Below, one piece after another: positions 1 to 8,524 of a DNA stretch of 64,000 nucleotides. Within the stretch, counting starts at the first letter, position 1. Each line of letters begins with the position of its first letter. Origin of the DNA: an uncultured Dysosmobacter sp. (GTDB lineage: Bacteria > Bacillota > Clostridia > Oscillospirales > Oscillospiraceae); assembly GCF_947631165.1 (NCBI RefSeq), contig NZ_CANRKH010000016.1, positions 1 through 64,000 of the forward strand. The letters run 5' to 3'. The notes beneath the pieces were generated by a model, which saw only the letters and a program-made list of their open reading frames with translations, was not told the origin of the DNA and searched no databases. The position numbers were made by a program, and so were the translations under genes.

Positions 1-129
1 AGCCGCGAGCAGTTCGAGCGCCGCACCCACAAGAGACTGATCGACATCACCAAGTCCACTCCCAAGACCGTCGAGGCTCTGATGGCCCTCGAGCTGCCCG
101 CCGGTGTGGAGATCGAGATCAAGCTGTGA
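1..129 (+). CDS. rpsJ: 30S ribosomal protein S10, C-terminal part
   Basis: The window opens inside this gene. The visible 42 codons read [16 protein letters not shown] and end [11 protein letters not shown] followed by TGA, which is the conserved C-terminal part of S10, a 30S head protein also known as antitermination factor NusE. S10 normally heads the S10 operon, and rplC, rplD, rplW and rplB follow here in the usual order. The start and promoter lie outside the window. The 211 bp gap before rplC is longer than the 10-25 bp spacing seen between most later genes. Confidence 0.95.
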   Translation, partial: SREQFERRTHKRLIDITKSTPKTVEALMALELPAGVEIEIKL

Positions 130-340
130 CCAGCCGCCTCTTTCCGCCTTGCCTGGCGAAAAGATCCAGCCGGTCCCCCGAGGTCCGCTAAATCCCCGCT
201 CAAAAAAGCGCCTGCGCTTTTTTGAAACAAAGTTGCTCACCCATGCTCATCGTCTTGCGAGATGAGCGGGTCATGTCGGCAGAGCAATGCGCCGCGGCGT
301 ATCTAAGCCGACCAATAACCTTTCAGGAGGAGAATACACA
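130..340 (+). other. long rpsJ-rplC spacer with two hairpins
   Basis: This gap contains no credible gene. It holds a terminator-like hairpin (201-224) and a second weaker hairpin, CTCATC-9 nt-GATGAG, around 244-265. The rplC ribosome binding site AGGAGG lies at 325-330. The hairpins could attenuate transcription between rpsJ and the rest of the operon or act as an r-protein binding leader. No known leader family was recognised. Confidence 0.5.
201..224 (+). terminator. terminator-like hairpin between rpsJ and rplC
   Basis: CAAAAAAGCGC and GCGCTTTTTTG form an 11 bp inverted repeat with almost no loop, ending in six T. It is symmetrical, so it could work on either strand. Inside an essential operon it is more likely a partial terminator or attenuator than a full stop. 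Confidence 0.55.
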
Positions 341-1060
341 ATGAAAGCGATCATCGGCAAAAAAGTGGGCATGTCCCAGATTTTTGACGAGAACGGTCAT
401 GTGATCCCCGTCACTGTCATTGAGGCGGGACCCTGCGTGGTCGTTCAGAAAAAGACTTCCGAAAAGGAAGGCTACCAGGCTGTTCAGCTGGGCTTTGAGG
501 ACATCGCCGAGCACAAGCTGACCAAGCCCGAGATGGGCCACCTGAGCAAGGCTGGCGTGTCTCCCAAGAAACACCTGCGCGAGTTCGACCTGGAGAACGC
601 CGCCGAGCTGAACATCGGCGACATCGTCAAGGCCGACACCTTCAAGGCCGGCGACTTCGTGGACGTCACCGGCACCAGCAAGGGCCACGGCTTCCAGGGC
701 GTCGTCAAGCGCCACGGCGCTGCGGTGAAGCGCAACACCCACGGCGGCGGCCCCGTCCACCGCCATCAGGGCGCTCTGGCCGCCGGTACCGATCCTGCCC
801 GTATCTTCAAGGGCCGCGACGGCGCCGGTCACATGGGCGTGGATCAGGTGACTGTGCAGAACCTGTCCGTCGTCAAGGTCGATCCCGAGCTGAACATGCT
901 GGTCGTCTGCGGTGCCGTTCCCGGCCCCAAGGGCGGTCTGGTGACCATCAAGTCCACCGTGAAGGTCCACAAGGTCAAGCAGGCTGGCGCCGACATCAGC
1001 AAGAACCCGCAGAAGGCTTCCGGCCGCAACCCGCAGAAGGCCTCCGCCAGAAACAAGTAA
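341..1060 (+). CDS. rplC: 50S ribosomal protein L3
   Basis: L3 binds near the 3' end of 23S rRNA and helps start 50S assembly. The protein begins MKAIIGKKVGMSQIFDENG and contains the conserved GTSKGHGFQGVVKRH and HRHQGALAAGTDPARIFKG stretches, so the family is certain. The ORF track start at 287 is too early: AGGAGG at 325-330 points to the ATG at 341, giving 239 residues. That is about 25 longer than usual L3. The extra C-terminus holds two imperfect copies of an RNPQKAS-like unit, a basic low-complexity tail of unknown role. rplD follows 18 bp downstream. Confidence 0.97.
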   Translation: MKAIIGKKVGMSQIFDENGHVIPVTVIEAGPCVVVQKKTSEKEGYQAVQLGFEDIAEHKLTKPEMGHLSKAGVSPKKHLREFDLENAAELNIGDIVKADTFKAGDFVDVTGTSKGHGFQGVVKRHGAAVKRNTHGGGPVHRHQGALAAGTDPARIFKGRDGAGHMGVDQVTVQNLSVVKVDPELNMLVVCGAVPGPKGGLVTIKSTVKVHKVKQAGADISKNPQKASGRNPQKASARNK

Positions 1061-1078
1061 GAAAGGGGTGCTTGAGAA

Positions 1079-1702
1079 ATGTCTACCGTGAAAGTTTTGA
1101 ACATGGCCGGCGCAGAAGTCGGTACCGTGGAATTGAACGACGCCGTCTTTGGCATCGAGCCCAATCAGACCGTCGTTCACGAGGTCGTGAAGAACCACCT
1201 CGCCAATTGCAGACAGGGCACTCAGAGCGCCCTCACCCGCGCCGAGGTCTCCGGCGGCGGCAGAAAGCCTTGGCGTCAGAAGAGCACCGGTCACGCCCGT
1301 CAAGGCTCCACCCGGTCTCCCCAGTGGACCCATGGCGGCATTGTGTTTGCGCCCAAGCCCCGGGATTACAGCTATGTGCTGAACAAGAAGGTCAAGCGCC
1401 TGGCGCTGAAGTCCGTTCTGTCCGCCAAGGCTGCCGAGGGCAAGGTGGTCGTGATCGACGCCATCAAGCTGGACGCCATCAAGACCGCTGATTTCCGCAA
1501 GTTCCTGGACGCTGTCAAGGTCGGCGGCAAGGCCCTGGTGGTCACTCCCGCTGTTGACACCGTGGTGGTCAAGAGCGCCCGGAACATCCCCGGCGTGCTG
1601 ACCACTCCCGCTGCGCAGCTGAATGTCTATGACATCATCAACGCCCAGTATCTGGTGGTGGATCAGGCCGCGCTGGCTAAGATCGAGGAGGTGTACGCAT
1701 AA
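1079..1702 (+). CDS. rplD: 50S ribosomal protein L4
   Basis: L4 lines the polypeptide exit tunnel and in several bacteria represses its own operon. The 207-residue protein has the family core SGGGRKPWRQKSTGHARQGS (about residues 58-77) and the loop SPQWTHGGIVFAPKPRDY that reaches into 23S rRNA. The start at 1079 follows GAAAGGGG. The stop overlaps the first base of rplW (TAATG), so the two are probably translationally coupled. A shifted-frame ORF at 1072-1491 is a shadow. Confidence 0.97.
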   Translation: MSTVKVLNMAGAEVGTVELNDAVFGIEPNQTVVHEVVKNHLANCRQGTQSALTRAEVSGGGRKPWRQKSTGHARQGSTRSPQWTHGGIVFAPKPRDYSYVLNKKVKRLALKSVLSAKAAEGKVVVIDAIKLDAIKTADFRKFLDAVKVGGKALVVTPAVDTVVVKSARNIPGVLTTPAAQLNVYDIINAQYLVVDQAALAKIEEVYA

Positions 1703-1995
1703 TGACTGCTTACGATATCATTATCCGTCCCATCATCACCGAGCGTGCTATGGCCGGCGCTGCCGACAAGAAGTACGTGTTCGAGGTTGCCAAGGACGCC
1801 GGCAAGATCGAGATCAAGAAGGCTGTTGAGGAGATCTTCGGCGTGAAGGTCGCCGCTGTCAACACCCTGACGGTGCCCGGCAAGGAAAAGCGCATGGGCG
1901 CCGGCCGCCCCGGCATGACCAAGACCTGGAAAAAGGCCTATGTCCAGCTGACGGCTGATTCCAAGACCATCGAATTCTTCGAAGGCATGGTCTGA
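1702..1995 (+). CDS. rplW: 50S ribosomal protein L23
   Basis: L23 sits at the exit of the ribosomal tunnel and docks trigger factor and signal recognition particle. The 97 residues match the family: DIIIRPIITERAM at the N-terminus, the KYVFEVAKDAGKIEIKKAVE helix region and the KVAAVNTLTVPGKEKR loop that reaches the tunnel. It shares one base with the rplD stop. The ribosome binding site is GAGGAGG at the end of rplD. Confidence 0.96.
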   Translation: MTAYDIIIRPIITERAMAGAADKKYVFEVAKDAGKIEIKKAVEEIFGVKVAAVNTLTVPGKEKRMGAGRPGMTKTWKKAYVQLTADSKTIEFFEGMV

Positions 1996-2018
1996 TAACG
2001 GAAGGAGAGTAAAGCGAT

Positions 2019-2852
2019 ATGTCTATCAAAACCTTTAAGCCGACGACTCCCTCCCGCCGTCAGATGACGGTCTCTGGTTTCGACGGCATCGACAAGAAGG
2101 CCAAGCCCGAGCCCAGCCTGACTCAGCCCCTGAAGAAGAGCTCCGGCCGCAACAGCTACGGCCGCATCACCGTCCGCCACCGCGGCGGCGGCAACAAGCG
2201 CAAGTACCGCGTCATCGACTTCAAGCGCGACAAGTTTGGCTCCGCCACCGTGCTGCGCCTGGAGTATGACCCCAACCGCAGCGCCAACATCGCCCTGATC
2301 CAGTACGAGGACGGCGAGAAGCGCTATATCCTGGCTCCTGTCGGCCTGAAGGCCGGTCACAAGATCATGACCGGTCCCGACGCCGATATCCTGCCCGGCA
2401 ACGCGCTGCCCATCGCCAACATCCCCGTGGGCACCATCATCCACAATGTGGAGCTGCATCCCGGCAACGGCGCCCAGCTGGTGCGCTCCGCCGGCACTTC
2501 CGCCCAGCTGATGGCCAAGGAGGGCAGCGACGCGCAGATCCGCATGCCCTCCGGCGAGGTCCGCATCGTGCGCACCAACTGCTATGCCACCATTGGCCAG
2601 GTGGGCAACATCGAGCATGAGAACATCAACATCGGCAAGGCCGGCCGCAAGCGTCACATGGGCTGGCGGCCCACCGTCCGCGGCTCCGTCATGAACCCCA
2701 ATGACCACCCCCACGGCGGCGGCGAGGGCCGCGCGCCCGTCGGCCGTCCCGGCCCTGTCACTCCCTGGGGCAAGCCCGCTATGGGCTACAAGACCCGCAA
2801 GGGCAAGAACCCCACCAACAAGTTCATCGTGAAGCGTCGCAACGAGAAGTAA
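2019..2852 (+). CDS. rplB: 50S ribosomal protein L2
   Basis: L2 is needed for subunit joining and lies near the peptidyl transferase centre. The 277-residue protein has normal length and the signature [20 protein letters not shown] (about residues 229-248), including the conserved histidine of the loop facing the active site, plus the N-terminal [21 protein letters not shown] purine-rich GGAAGGAGAG precedes the ATG. rpsS follows 15 bp later with its own GGGAGG. Confidence 0.97.
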   Translation: MSIKTFKPTTPSRRQMTVSGFDGIDKKAKPEPSLTQPLKKSSGRNSYGRITVRHRGGGNKRKYRVIDFKRDKFGSATVLRLEYDPNRSANIALIQYEDGEKRYILAPVGLKAGHKIMTGPDADILPGNALPIANIPVGTIIHNVELHPGNGAQLVRSAGTSAQLMAKEGSDAQIRMPSGEVRIVRTNCYATIGQVGNIEHENINIGKAGRKRHMGWRPTVRGSVMNPNDHPHGGGEGRAPVGRPGPVTPWGKPAMGYKTRKGKNPTNKFIVKRRNEK

Positions 2853-2867
2853 GGGAGGCAAGTAAAT

Positions 2868-3128
2868 ATGAGCAGATCTATTAAAAAAGGCCCGTATGTT
2901 GCCCCTGAGCTTCTGAAGCGGGTCGAGGAAATGAACGCGAAGAACGAGAAGAAGGTCCTCAAGACCTGGAGCCGCAGCTCCACCATCTTCCCCGCCTTCG
3001 TCGGCCACACCATCGCCGTCCACGACGGCCGCAAGCATGTGCCTGTCTATATCCAGGAGGATATGGTGGGCCACAAGCTGGGTGAGTTCGCGCCCACCCG
3101 GACTTTCCGCAGCCACCGGAAAGACTGA
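2868..3128 (+). CDS. rpsS: 30S ribosomal protein S19
   Basis: S19 lies in the 30S head, partners S13 and contacts the A-site tRNA. The 86-residue protein is complete, opening [19 protein letters not shown] and carrying [20 protein letters not shown] and [15 protein letters not shown], the rRNA-binding signature. GGGAGG precedes the start. The next gene begins 19 bp after the stop. Confidence 0.96.
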   Translation: MSRSIKKGPYVAPELLKRVEEMNAKNEKKVLKTWSRSSTIFPAFVGHTIAVHDGRKHVPVYIQEDMVGHKLGEFAPTRTFRSHRKD

Positions 3129-3147
3129 TTGAAGGAGGATGCTGAAC

Positions 3148-3492
3148 ATGGAAAATAAAACTGCGAAAGCGCATCTGCGCTATGTCCGCATCGCTCCCCG
3201 CAAGGTCCAGATCGTCTGCGATCTGATCCGCGGCAAGGACGCCGGCACTGCCATGGCGATCCTGATGCAGACCCCCAAGGCCGCTTCCGAGCCTCTGATG
3301 AAGCTCTTGAAGTCCGCCTGCGCCAACGCCGAGAACAACTTCGGCATGGATCCCGCCAAGCTGGTGGTGTCCGAGGTGTTCGCGACCCCCGGCCCCATCC
3401 TGAAGCGGATGATGCCCCGGGCGCGGGGCCGCGCCTATCGTATCAACAAGCGCACTTCTCACGTCACCCTGGCTGTGACGGAAAAGGCATAA
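3148..3492 (+). CDS. rplV: 50S ribosomal protein L22
   Basis: L22 binds all domains of 23S rRNA, and its hairpin lines the exit tunnel. The track starts at 3139, but GAAGGAGG (3131-3138) directly abuts that ATG, so translation most likely starts at the ATG at 3148, which is 9 bp from the site and gives 114 residues ([20 protein letters not shown]). The beta hairpin region [22 protein letters not shown] is intact. This is the tunnel element linked to macrolide resistance in other species, and nothing unusual is seen in it. Confidence 0.94.
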   Translation: MENKTAKAHLRYVRIAPRKVQIVCDLIRGKDAGTAMAILMQTPKAASEPLMKLLKSACANAENNFGMDPAKLVVSEVFATPGPILKRMMPRARGRAYRINKRTSHVTLAVTEKA

Positions 3493-3510
3493 GAGGGAGG
3501 AGAACAGTTT

Positions 3511-4395
3511 ATGGGACAGAAAGTTAATCCCCACGGTTTGCGCGTGGGCGTCATCAAAGACTGGGATTCCCGTTGGTATGCCAGTGAAGAGAAGGTCGGC
3601 GATCTGATCGTTGAGGATCAGAAGATCCGCAAGTACCTGAAAAAGACCCTGTACGGCGCCGGCGTGCCCAAGATCGAGATCGAGCGCAGCGCCGATACCG
3701 TCACCATTTTCCTGCACTGCGCCCGTCCCGGCGTCGTCATCGGCAAGGGCGGCGAGCAGATCGAGCAGTACCGTCTGGCTGTTGAGAAGCTCATCGGCAA
3801 GAAGGTGCGGCTGAATATCGTCGAGGTCCGCAATCCCGACATGAACGCACAGTTGGTGGCCGAGAACATCGCTCAGCAGCTGGAGAAGCGCATCTCTCAC
3901 CGCCGCGCCATGAAGAACGCCATGGCCCGCGCCATGCGCGCCGGCGCCAAGGGCATCAAGACCTGCTGCTCCGGCCGTTTGGGCGGACGCGAGATCGCCG
4001 GCGTGGAGCACTATCACGAGGGCACCATCCCCCTGCAGACCATCCGCGCCGACATCGAGTATGGCTTCGCGGAGGCCGCCACTACCTTTGGCCGCATCGG
4101 CGTGAAGGTGTGGATCTACAAGGGTGAGGTCCTCTCCCAGACCCTGCGCACCACTCCCCGCACCATGGACACCTCCAAGCCCTATCAGGAGCGTCGTGAG
4201 CGTCGTCCCCGCCGTGACGGCGACCGCCGCGGCGGCTTTGGCGGCGACCGCCGTCAGGGCGGCGGCTTCAACCGTGACCGTCAGGGCGGTTTCAACCGCG
4301 GCGGCCAGGGCCGTCCCCAGGGCGGTTTCAACCGCGCCAACAATACCCGTCCGGCTGCTCCCGCAGCCCCTGCTAAGGAAGGAGGAGCCCAGTAA
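3511..4395 (+). CDS. rpsC: 30S ribosomal protein S3 with RGG-like tail
   Basis: S3 forms part of the mRNA entry channel. The core is normal: [20 protein letters not shown], a KH domain with [13 protein letters not shown] (about residues 75-87), and the C-terminal [17 protein letters not shown] region. The core ends near residue 215. The remaining roughly 75 residues form a low-complexity tail rich in Arg, Gly, Asp, Gln and Phe, with repeated GGFNR and GDRR units and an alanine/proline end. Total length is 294 against about 218-235 for usual S3. Such tails bind RNA in other proteins, so an added RNA contact at the mRNA entry is plausible but inferred. The stop overlaps the rplP start. Confidence 0.95.
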   Translation: MGQKVNPHGLRVGVIKDWDSRWYASEEKVGDLIVEDQKIRKYLKKTLYGAGVPKIEIERSADTVTIFLHCARPGVVIGKGGEQIEQYRLAVEKLIGKKVRLNIVEVRNPDMNAQLVAENIAQQLEKRISHRRAMKNAMARAMRAGAKGIKTCCSGRLGGREIAGVEHYHEGTIPLQTIRADIEYGFAEAATTFGRIGVKVWIYKGEVLSQTLRTTPRTMDTSKPYQERRERRPRRDGDRRGGFGGDRRQGGGFNRDRQGGFNRGGQGRPQGGFNRANNTRPAAPAAPAKEGGAQ

Positions 4396-4817
4396 TGCTT
4401 CTGCCGAAGAGAGTGAAATACCGCCGCATGCAGCGCGGCCGTATGACCGGTAAGGCTACCCGCGGCAACACCGTCGCCTATGGCGAGTGGGGCCTGGTGG
4501 CCGACGAGCCCGGCTGGATCAAGAGCAATCAGATCGAGGCCGCCCGTATCGCCATGACCCGTTATACCAAGCGCGGCGGTCAGGTCTGGATCAAGATTTT
4601 CCCCGACAAGTCCGTCACCATGCGGGCTGCCGATTCCCGAATGGGTTCCGGTAAAGGCACCCCTGAGTACTGGGTCGCCGTGGTGAAGCCCGGCCGTGTC
4701 ATGTTTGAGATCGCCGGCGTACCCGAAGATGTTGCCCGCGAGGCGCTTCGTCTGGCCAGCCACAAGCTGCCCATCAAGACGAAGGTGATCGCCCGCACCG
4801 AGGAAGCAGGTGAGTAA
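4395..4817 (+). CDS. rplP: 50S ribosomal protein L16
   Basis: L16 organises the A-site side of the large subunit. The 140-residue protein begins [19 protein letters not shown], the typical L16 N-terminus, and has [21 protein letters not shown] and [20 protein letters not shown], the family signatures. It overlaps rpsC by one base (TAATG), so coupling is likely. GAAGGAGGAG within the end of rpsC is the ribosome binding site. Confidence 0.97.
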   Translation: MLLPKRVKYRRMQRGRMTGKATRGNTVAYGEWGLVADEPGWIKSNQIEAARIAMTRYTKRGGQVWIKIFPDKSVTMRAADSRMGSGKGTPEYWVAVVKPGRVMFEIAGVPEDVAREALRLASHKLPIKTKVIARTEEAGE

Positions 4818-4818
4818 G

Positions 4819-5019
4819 ATGAAGGCAAGTGAGATTCGTAAAATGACCCCTGAGCAGTTGAATGAGAAGCTGACGGGTCTGAAGAAGGACCTGTTCTATC
4901 TGCGTATGCAGCACGCTACCAATCAACTGGACAACCCCGTGAAGATCCGGGAGATCAAGCACGATATTGCCCGAGTCAAGACCGTGCTGGCGGAGCTCTC
5001 CGCTTCCGATAAGCAGTGA
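4819..5019 (+). CDS. rpmC: 50S ribosomal protein L29
   Basis: L29 is a small two-helix protein next to L23 at the tunnel exit. The ORF track opens at a GTG (4810), but the family begins MKAxEIR, and the ATG at 4819 gives MKASEIRKMTPEQLNEKL with AGGTGAG just upstream. That yields 66 residues, the usual length. The start then lies just after the rplP stop (4815-4817). If the GTG were used the genes would overlap slightly. The conserved DNPVKIREIKHDIARVKT segment confirms the family. Confidence 0.92.
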   Translation: MKASEIRKMTPEQLNEKLTGLKKDLFYLRMQHATNQLDNPVKIREIKHDIARVKTVLAELSASDKQ

Positions 5020-5036
5020 GAAGGAGGTAAGCGAAA

Positions 5037-5303
5037 ATGAACGAAGAGAAGAGAACTTCCTCCCGTAAGGTCCGCGTCGGCAAGGTCGTTTCCGACAAGA
5101 TGGATAAGACTGTGGTCGTGGCCATCGAGGACCGCGTGGCCCATCCTCTGTATAAGAAGATCGTCGGCCGCACCTATAAGCTGAAGGCCCATGACGAGCA
5201 GAACGCCTGCGGCATCGGCGATAAGGTCAAGGTGATGGAGACCCGCCCCCTGTCCAAGGATAAGCGGTGGCGCGTGGTCGAGATCATTGAAAAAGCGAAG
5301 TAA
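5037..5303 (+). CDS. rpsQ: 30S ribosomal protein S17
   Basis: S17 is a primary 16S rRNA-binding protein with an OB fold. The 88 residues include the signature [22 protein letters not shown] and [35 protein letters not shown] precedes the ATG at 5037. The protein is complete and unremarkable, and rplN follows 14 bp later. Confidence 0.96.
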   Translation: MNEEKRTSSRKVRVGKVVSDKMDKTVVVAIEDRVAHPLYKKIVGRTYKLKAHDEQNACGIGDKVKVMETRPLSKDKRWRVVEIIEKAK

Positions 5304-5317
5304 GGAGGTGCCGAGTT

Positions 5318-5686
5318 ATGATTCAGCAGGAAACTTTTTTGAAAGTCGCCGATAATACCGGCGCCAAGGAGATCAAGTGCATCCGTGTTCTGGGCGGCTC
5401 CAGCCGGAAGTTCGGCAACATCGGCGATGTGATCGTTGCCTCCGTCCGCAAGTCAACCCCCGGCGGCACGGTGAAGAAGGGCGAGGTCGTCAAGGCCGTC
5501 ATCGTCCGCAGCGCCAAGGGCGTCCGTCGTGCCGACGGCACCTATGTCCGCTTCGATGACAACGCCGCCGTCCTGATCAAGGATGACAAGAACCCCAGAG
5601 GTACCCGTATCTTTGGGCCTGTGGCTCGTGAGCTGCGCGACAAGGATTACATGAAGATCCTGTCCCTCGCTCCCGAAGTGATTTGA
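5318..5686 (+). CDS. rplN: 50S ribosomal protein L14
   Basis: L14 lies at the subunit interface, contacting L19 and helix 14 of 16S rRNA. The 122-residue protein has the canonical length and sequence: [19 protein letters not shown], then [19 protein letters not shown] and [30 protein letters not shown] precedes the start. It is one of the most conserved proteins of the spc cluster and shows no oddities. Confidence 0.97.
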   Translation: MIQQETFLKVADNTGAKEIKCIRVLGGSSRKFGNIGDVIVASVRKSTPGGTVKKGEVVKAVIVRSAKGVRRADGTYVRFDDNAAVLIKDDKNPRGTRIFGPVARELRDKDYMKILSLAPEVI

Positions 5687-5699
5687 GGAGGGCGGCGAA

Positions 5700-6011
5700 A
5701 TGGCTATGAACATCAAGAAGGGCGATACCGTTGTCGTCCTGTCCGGTAAGGACAAGGGCAAGCAGGGCAAGGTGCTGGGCACCGTTCCCGGCTCCCTGAA
5801 GGTCGTTGTGGAGGGCATCAACATGGTGACCTGCCACGTCAAGCCCCGCCGTCAGGGCGAGGAGGGCGGCATCGTCAAGCGCGAGGCTGCCATCGCTGGC
5901 TGCAAGGTGCAGGTCGTCTGCCCCAAGTGCGGCAAGGGTACCCGCGTCGCCCACAAGGTCGAGGGCGGCAAAAAGACCCGCGTGTGCAAGCACTGCGGCG
6001 CCGAGCTGTGA
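5700..6011 (+). CDS. rplX: 50S ribosomal protein L24 with zinc-ribbon end
   Basis: L24 initiates 50S assembly. The N-terminal KOW motif (KGDTVVVLSGKDKGKQGKVL) and the HVKPRRQGEEGGIVKREAAI segment identify it. The C-terminus carries CPKC (about residues 80-83) and CKHC (about 97-100), a four-cysteine zinc-ribbon-like extension seen in L24 of a number of Firmicutes. Length is 103 residues. GAGGAGGGCGG precedes the ATG at 5700. Confidence 0.96.
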   Translation: MAMNIKKGDTVVVLSGKDKGKQGKVLGTVPGSLKVVVEGINMVTCHVKPRRQGEEGGIVKREAAIAGCKVQVVCPKCGKGTRVAHKVEGGKKTRVCKHCGAEL

Positions 6012-6028
6012 GAAAGGAGCGTTGACAA

Positions 6029-6568
6029 ATGGCTAGACTGAAAGAAAAGTATACCGCCGAGGTCGCTCCCGCTCTGATGAAGCAGTTCGGCTATAAGAGC
6101 GTCATGCAGATCCCCAAGATCGACAAGGTGGTCGTGAACGTGGGCTGCGGTGAGGCTCGTGAGAACTCCAAGATCCTGGAGAACGTTGTCGGCGACCTGA
6201 GCAAGATCACCGGCCAGAAGCCCATCATCACCAAGGCCCGCAAGTCCATCGCCAACTTCAAGCTGCGCGAGGATATGCCCATCGGCGCGAAGGTGACTCT
6301 CCGCGGCGACAAGATGTGGGAGTTCCTGGACCGCCTGTTCAACGTGGCTCTGCCCCGTGTGCGTGACTTCCAGGGCATCAATCCCAACTCCTTTGACGGC
6401 CGCGGCAACTATGCCCTGGGCATCAAGGAGCAGCTGATCTTCCCCGAGATCGAGTACGACAAGATCGACAAGATCCGCGGCATGGATGTGGTCATCTGCA
6501 CCACCGCGCACACCGACGAAGAGGCCCGCGCCCTGCTGCAGCAGGTCGGCGCTCCCTTCGCCCGCTAA
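6029..6568 (+). CDS. rplE: 50S ribosomal protein L5
   Basis: L5 binds 5S rRNA and contacts the P-site tRNA and S13. The 179-residue protein is full length and contains [20 protein letters not shown] near the N-terminus, [25 protein letters not shown], and the C-terminal [30 protein letters not shown] precedes the ATG. rpsN type Z follows 14 bp downstream, the normal order in Gram-positives. Confidence 0.97.
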   Translation: MARLKEKYTAEVAPALMKQFGYKSVMQIPKIDKVVVNVGCGEARENSKILENVVGDLSKITGQKPIITKARKSIANFKLREDMPIGAKVTLRGDKMWEFLDRLFNVALPRVRDFQGINPNSFDGRGNYALGIKEQLIFPEIEYDKIDKIRGMDVVICTTAHTDEEARALLQQVGAPFAR

Positions 6569-6582
6569 GGAGGAAGAGAAAA

Positions 6583-6768
6583 ATGGCTAAAACTTCGATG
6601 AAGATCAAGCAGCAGCGTCCCGCCAAGTACTCCAGCCGGAAGTACAACCGCTGCAAGCTGTGCGGCCGCCCCCACGCCTATCTGCGTGACTACGGCGTGT
6701 GCCGTATCTGCTTCCGGGAACTGGCCTATAAGGGCGAGATCCCCGGCGTGCGCAAGGCTTCTTTCTAA
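6583..6768 (+). CDS. rpsZ: 30S ribosomal protein S14 type Z (zinc form)
   Basis: This is the 61-residue zinc-binding form of S14, late-assembling in the 30S head. The four zinc cysteines are present as CKLC (about residues 24-27) and CRIC (about 40-43), flanked by [12 protein letters not shown] and [18 protein letters not shown]. Organisms with this form often keep a zinc-free S14 elsewhere under Zur control, and none is in this window. The gene ends the first half of the spc cluster, and a 402 bp gap follows before rpsH. Confidence 0.95.
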   Translation: MAKTSMKIKQQRPAKYSSRKYNRCKLCGRPHAYLRDYGVCRICFRELAYKGEIPGVRKASF

Positions 6769-7170
6769 GACTTTATCCCACCGCGCGCCGCCCCCTGACG
6801 TATCCCGATACGCCTTCGGGGCTGGCGCGCTGTCTGGGAAAAGCGCCGGAAGCCGGCGCGGGCTGCTTTTCAGGAAAAAAGTACAAATATTGGCGCAAAG
6901 TACTTGACGGACTGCGTTTTTTTTGGTACTTTAAAATGTGGGGCACCTTGAGAAAGGTGCGCCACTTGCGCCGTTCTTTGGAGATTTTCAAAAGCGGCTG
7001 TTCTTACTTTTTTGTGACCACGGGCTTTTGATATGGGGCCCTTGGCGATACGGATGGCGAAAGGTCATGACCAATTGGGCACACATGCGCCAGCAGACTG
7101 CTCCATTGGCCATGATACCTCGCTGCCGGAACGGCCACAGGCCGTAACTCTAAAAATAGGAGGATTTACT
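6769..7170 (+). other. 402 bp gap inside the spc operon
   Basis: No gene was found here. The ORFs on both strands are short, lack ribosome binding sites and show no family resemblance. The gap holds a small hairpin (GCGCCGG/CCGGCGC near 6843-6860), a possible sigma-A promoter at 6904-6932, and further unassigned sequence up to the rpsH ribosome binding site AGGAGG at 7159-7164. Most bacteria have under 30 bp between these genes. Confidence 0.6.
6904..6932 (+). promoter_or_regulatory. possible internal sigma-A promoter for rpsH onward
   Basis: TTGACG (6904-6909) is followed after 17 bp by TACTTT (6927-6932). The -35 is good and the -10 is moderate. It would re-initiate transcription of the second half of the spc cluster and leave a leader of about 230 nt before rpsH. 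Confidence 0.4.
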
Positions 7171-7569
7171 ATGCATATCACCGATCCTGTTGCGGATATG
7201 CTGACCCGCATCCGCAACGCCAACAGTGCGAAGCACGACACCGTTGATGTTCCCGCCTCCAACATGAAGAAGAGCATTGCGCAGATCCTGTTGGACGAGG
7301 GCTATATCAAGAACTTCCAGGTGGTGGACGACGGCCTGCAGGGCATGATCCACATCACCCTGAAGTATAACGCGGGCAAAGAGAAGGTCATCACCGGCCT
7401 GCGCCGCGTTTCCAAGCCCGGCCTGCGCGTCTATGTGGGCGCCGATGAGCTGCCCCGCGTGCTGCGTGGCCTGGGTATCGCCATCATCTCTACGTCCAAG
7501 GGCGTCATGACCGACAAGAAGGCCCGCGAGCTGCATGTCGGCGGCGAAGTCCTGGCATTCGTCTGGTAA
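7171..7569 (+). CDS. rpsH: 30S ribosomal protein S8
   Basis: S8 binds the central domain of 16S rRNA and in E. coli represses the spc operon. The track ORF from 7033 is too long: TAGGAGG at 7158-7164 sets the start at the ATG at 7171 ([20 protein letters not shown]), giving 132 residues, the normal length. The C-terminal [20 protein letters not shown] is the family signature. The gene sits after a 402 bp gap that may hold its own promoter. Confidence 0.96.
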   Translation: MHITDPVADMLTRIRNANSAKHDTVDVPASNMKKSIAQILLDEGYIKNFQVVDDGLQGMIHITLKYNAGKEKVITGLRRVSKPGLRVYVGADELPRVLRGLGIAIISTSKGVMTDKKARELHVGGEVLAFVW

Positions 7570-7585
7570 GGAGGGCAAACGAACA

Positions 7586-8131
7586 ATGTCTAGAATTGGC
7601 AGAATGCCCATTACCGTTCCCGCCGGCGTGACTGTGAATATCGCCGAGGGTAATGTGGTTACCGTTAAGGGACCCAAGGGCGAGCTGACTCGCGCGCTGC
7701 GCCCCGAGATGATCATTAAGCAGGAAGGCACCACGATCACTGTTGACCGTCCTTCCGATGACAAGCTGCACCGCAGCCTCCACGGCCTGACCCGCACTCT
7801 GCTGCACAATATGGTCGTCGGCGTGACTGAAGGCTTCAAGAAGGAGCTGGATGTGAACGGCGTGGGCTACCGTGTGGCCAAGGAGGGCAAGAACCTGGTC
7901 ATGAACCTGGGCTACTCTCATCAGGTGATCGTTTCTGAGATCGAGGGCATCACCATCGATGTCCCCTCTCCCAATAAGATCGTCATCAATGGCTGCGACA
8001 AGCAGGCCGTCGGCCAGTTCGCCGCCGAGGTCCGCGAGAAGCGTCCTCCCGAGCCTTATAAGGGCAAGGGCATCAAGTATACTGACGAAGTCATCCGCCG
8101 CAAGGTCGGTAAGACCGGCGCCAAGAAGTAA
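7586..8131 (+). CDS. rplF: 50S ribosomal protein L6
   Basis: L6 lies near the GTPase-associated centre by the sarcin-ricin loop. The start is the ATG at 7586 after GGAGGG (7570-7575). The earlier track start at 7535 lies inside rpsH. The 181-residue protein opens [19 protein letters not shown] and contains the second-domain signature [20 protein letters not shown]. Complete and ordinary. Confidence 0.96.
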   Translation: MSRIGRMPITVPAGVTVNIAEGNVVTVKGPKGELTRALRPEMIIKQEGTTITVDRPSDDKLHRSLHGLTRTLLHNMVVGVTEGFKKELDVNGVGYRVAKEGKNLVMNLGYSHQVIVSEIEGITIDVPSPNKIVINGCDKQAVGQFAAEVREKRPPEPYKGKGIKYTDEVIRRKVGKTGAKK

Positions 8132-8145
8132 GGAGGTGTGCCGAT

Positions 8146-8505
8146 ATGATTAAGAGACCCAATACCAACGCCCAGCGTCTGAAGCGCCACAAGAGAGTGC
8201 GCGCCAAGATCTCCGGCACCCCTGAGATGCCGCGTCTGAATGTGTTCCGCAGCGAGGCCAACATCTACGCCCAGGTCATCGATGATGTCAGCGGCGTGAC
8301 TCTGGCTTCCGCTTCTTCCCTGGATAAGGCCATCGAGGGTTACGGCGGCAACATCGCCGCCGCCACCGCCGTTGGCAAGCTGGTGGCTGAGCGTGCCAAG
8401 GCCAAGGGCATCGAGACCGTGGTGTTCGACCGCGGCGGTTACCTGTATCACGGCCGCGTGCAGGCTTTGGCCGAGGGCGCCCGTGAAGGCGGCCTGAAAT
8501 TCTAA
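8146..8505 (+). CDS. rplR: 50S ribosomal protein L18
   Basis: L18 binds 5S rRNA together with L5. The 119 residues fit the family: a basic N-terminus ([20 protein letters not shown]), [21 protein letters not shown], and the C-terminal [34 protein letters not shown] precedes the ATG. rpsE follows after 19 bp with its own GGGAGGAGG. Confidence 0.96.
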   Translation: MIKRPNTNAQRLKRHKRVRAKISGTPEMPRLNVFRSEANIYAQVIDDVSGVTLASASSLDKAIEGYGGNIAAATAVGKLVAERAKAKGIETVVFDRGGYLYHGRVQALAEGAREGGLKF

Positions 8506-8524
8506 GGGAGGAGGAACGACAACA

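Noticed and set aside
7033-7170. N-terminal extension of S8 in the ORF track
   Set aside because: The strong AGGAGG at 7159-7164 and the family length of 132 residues set the start at 7171.
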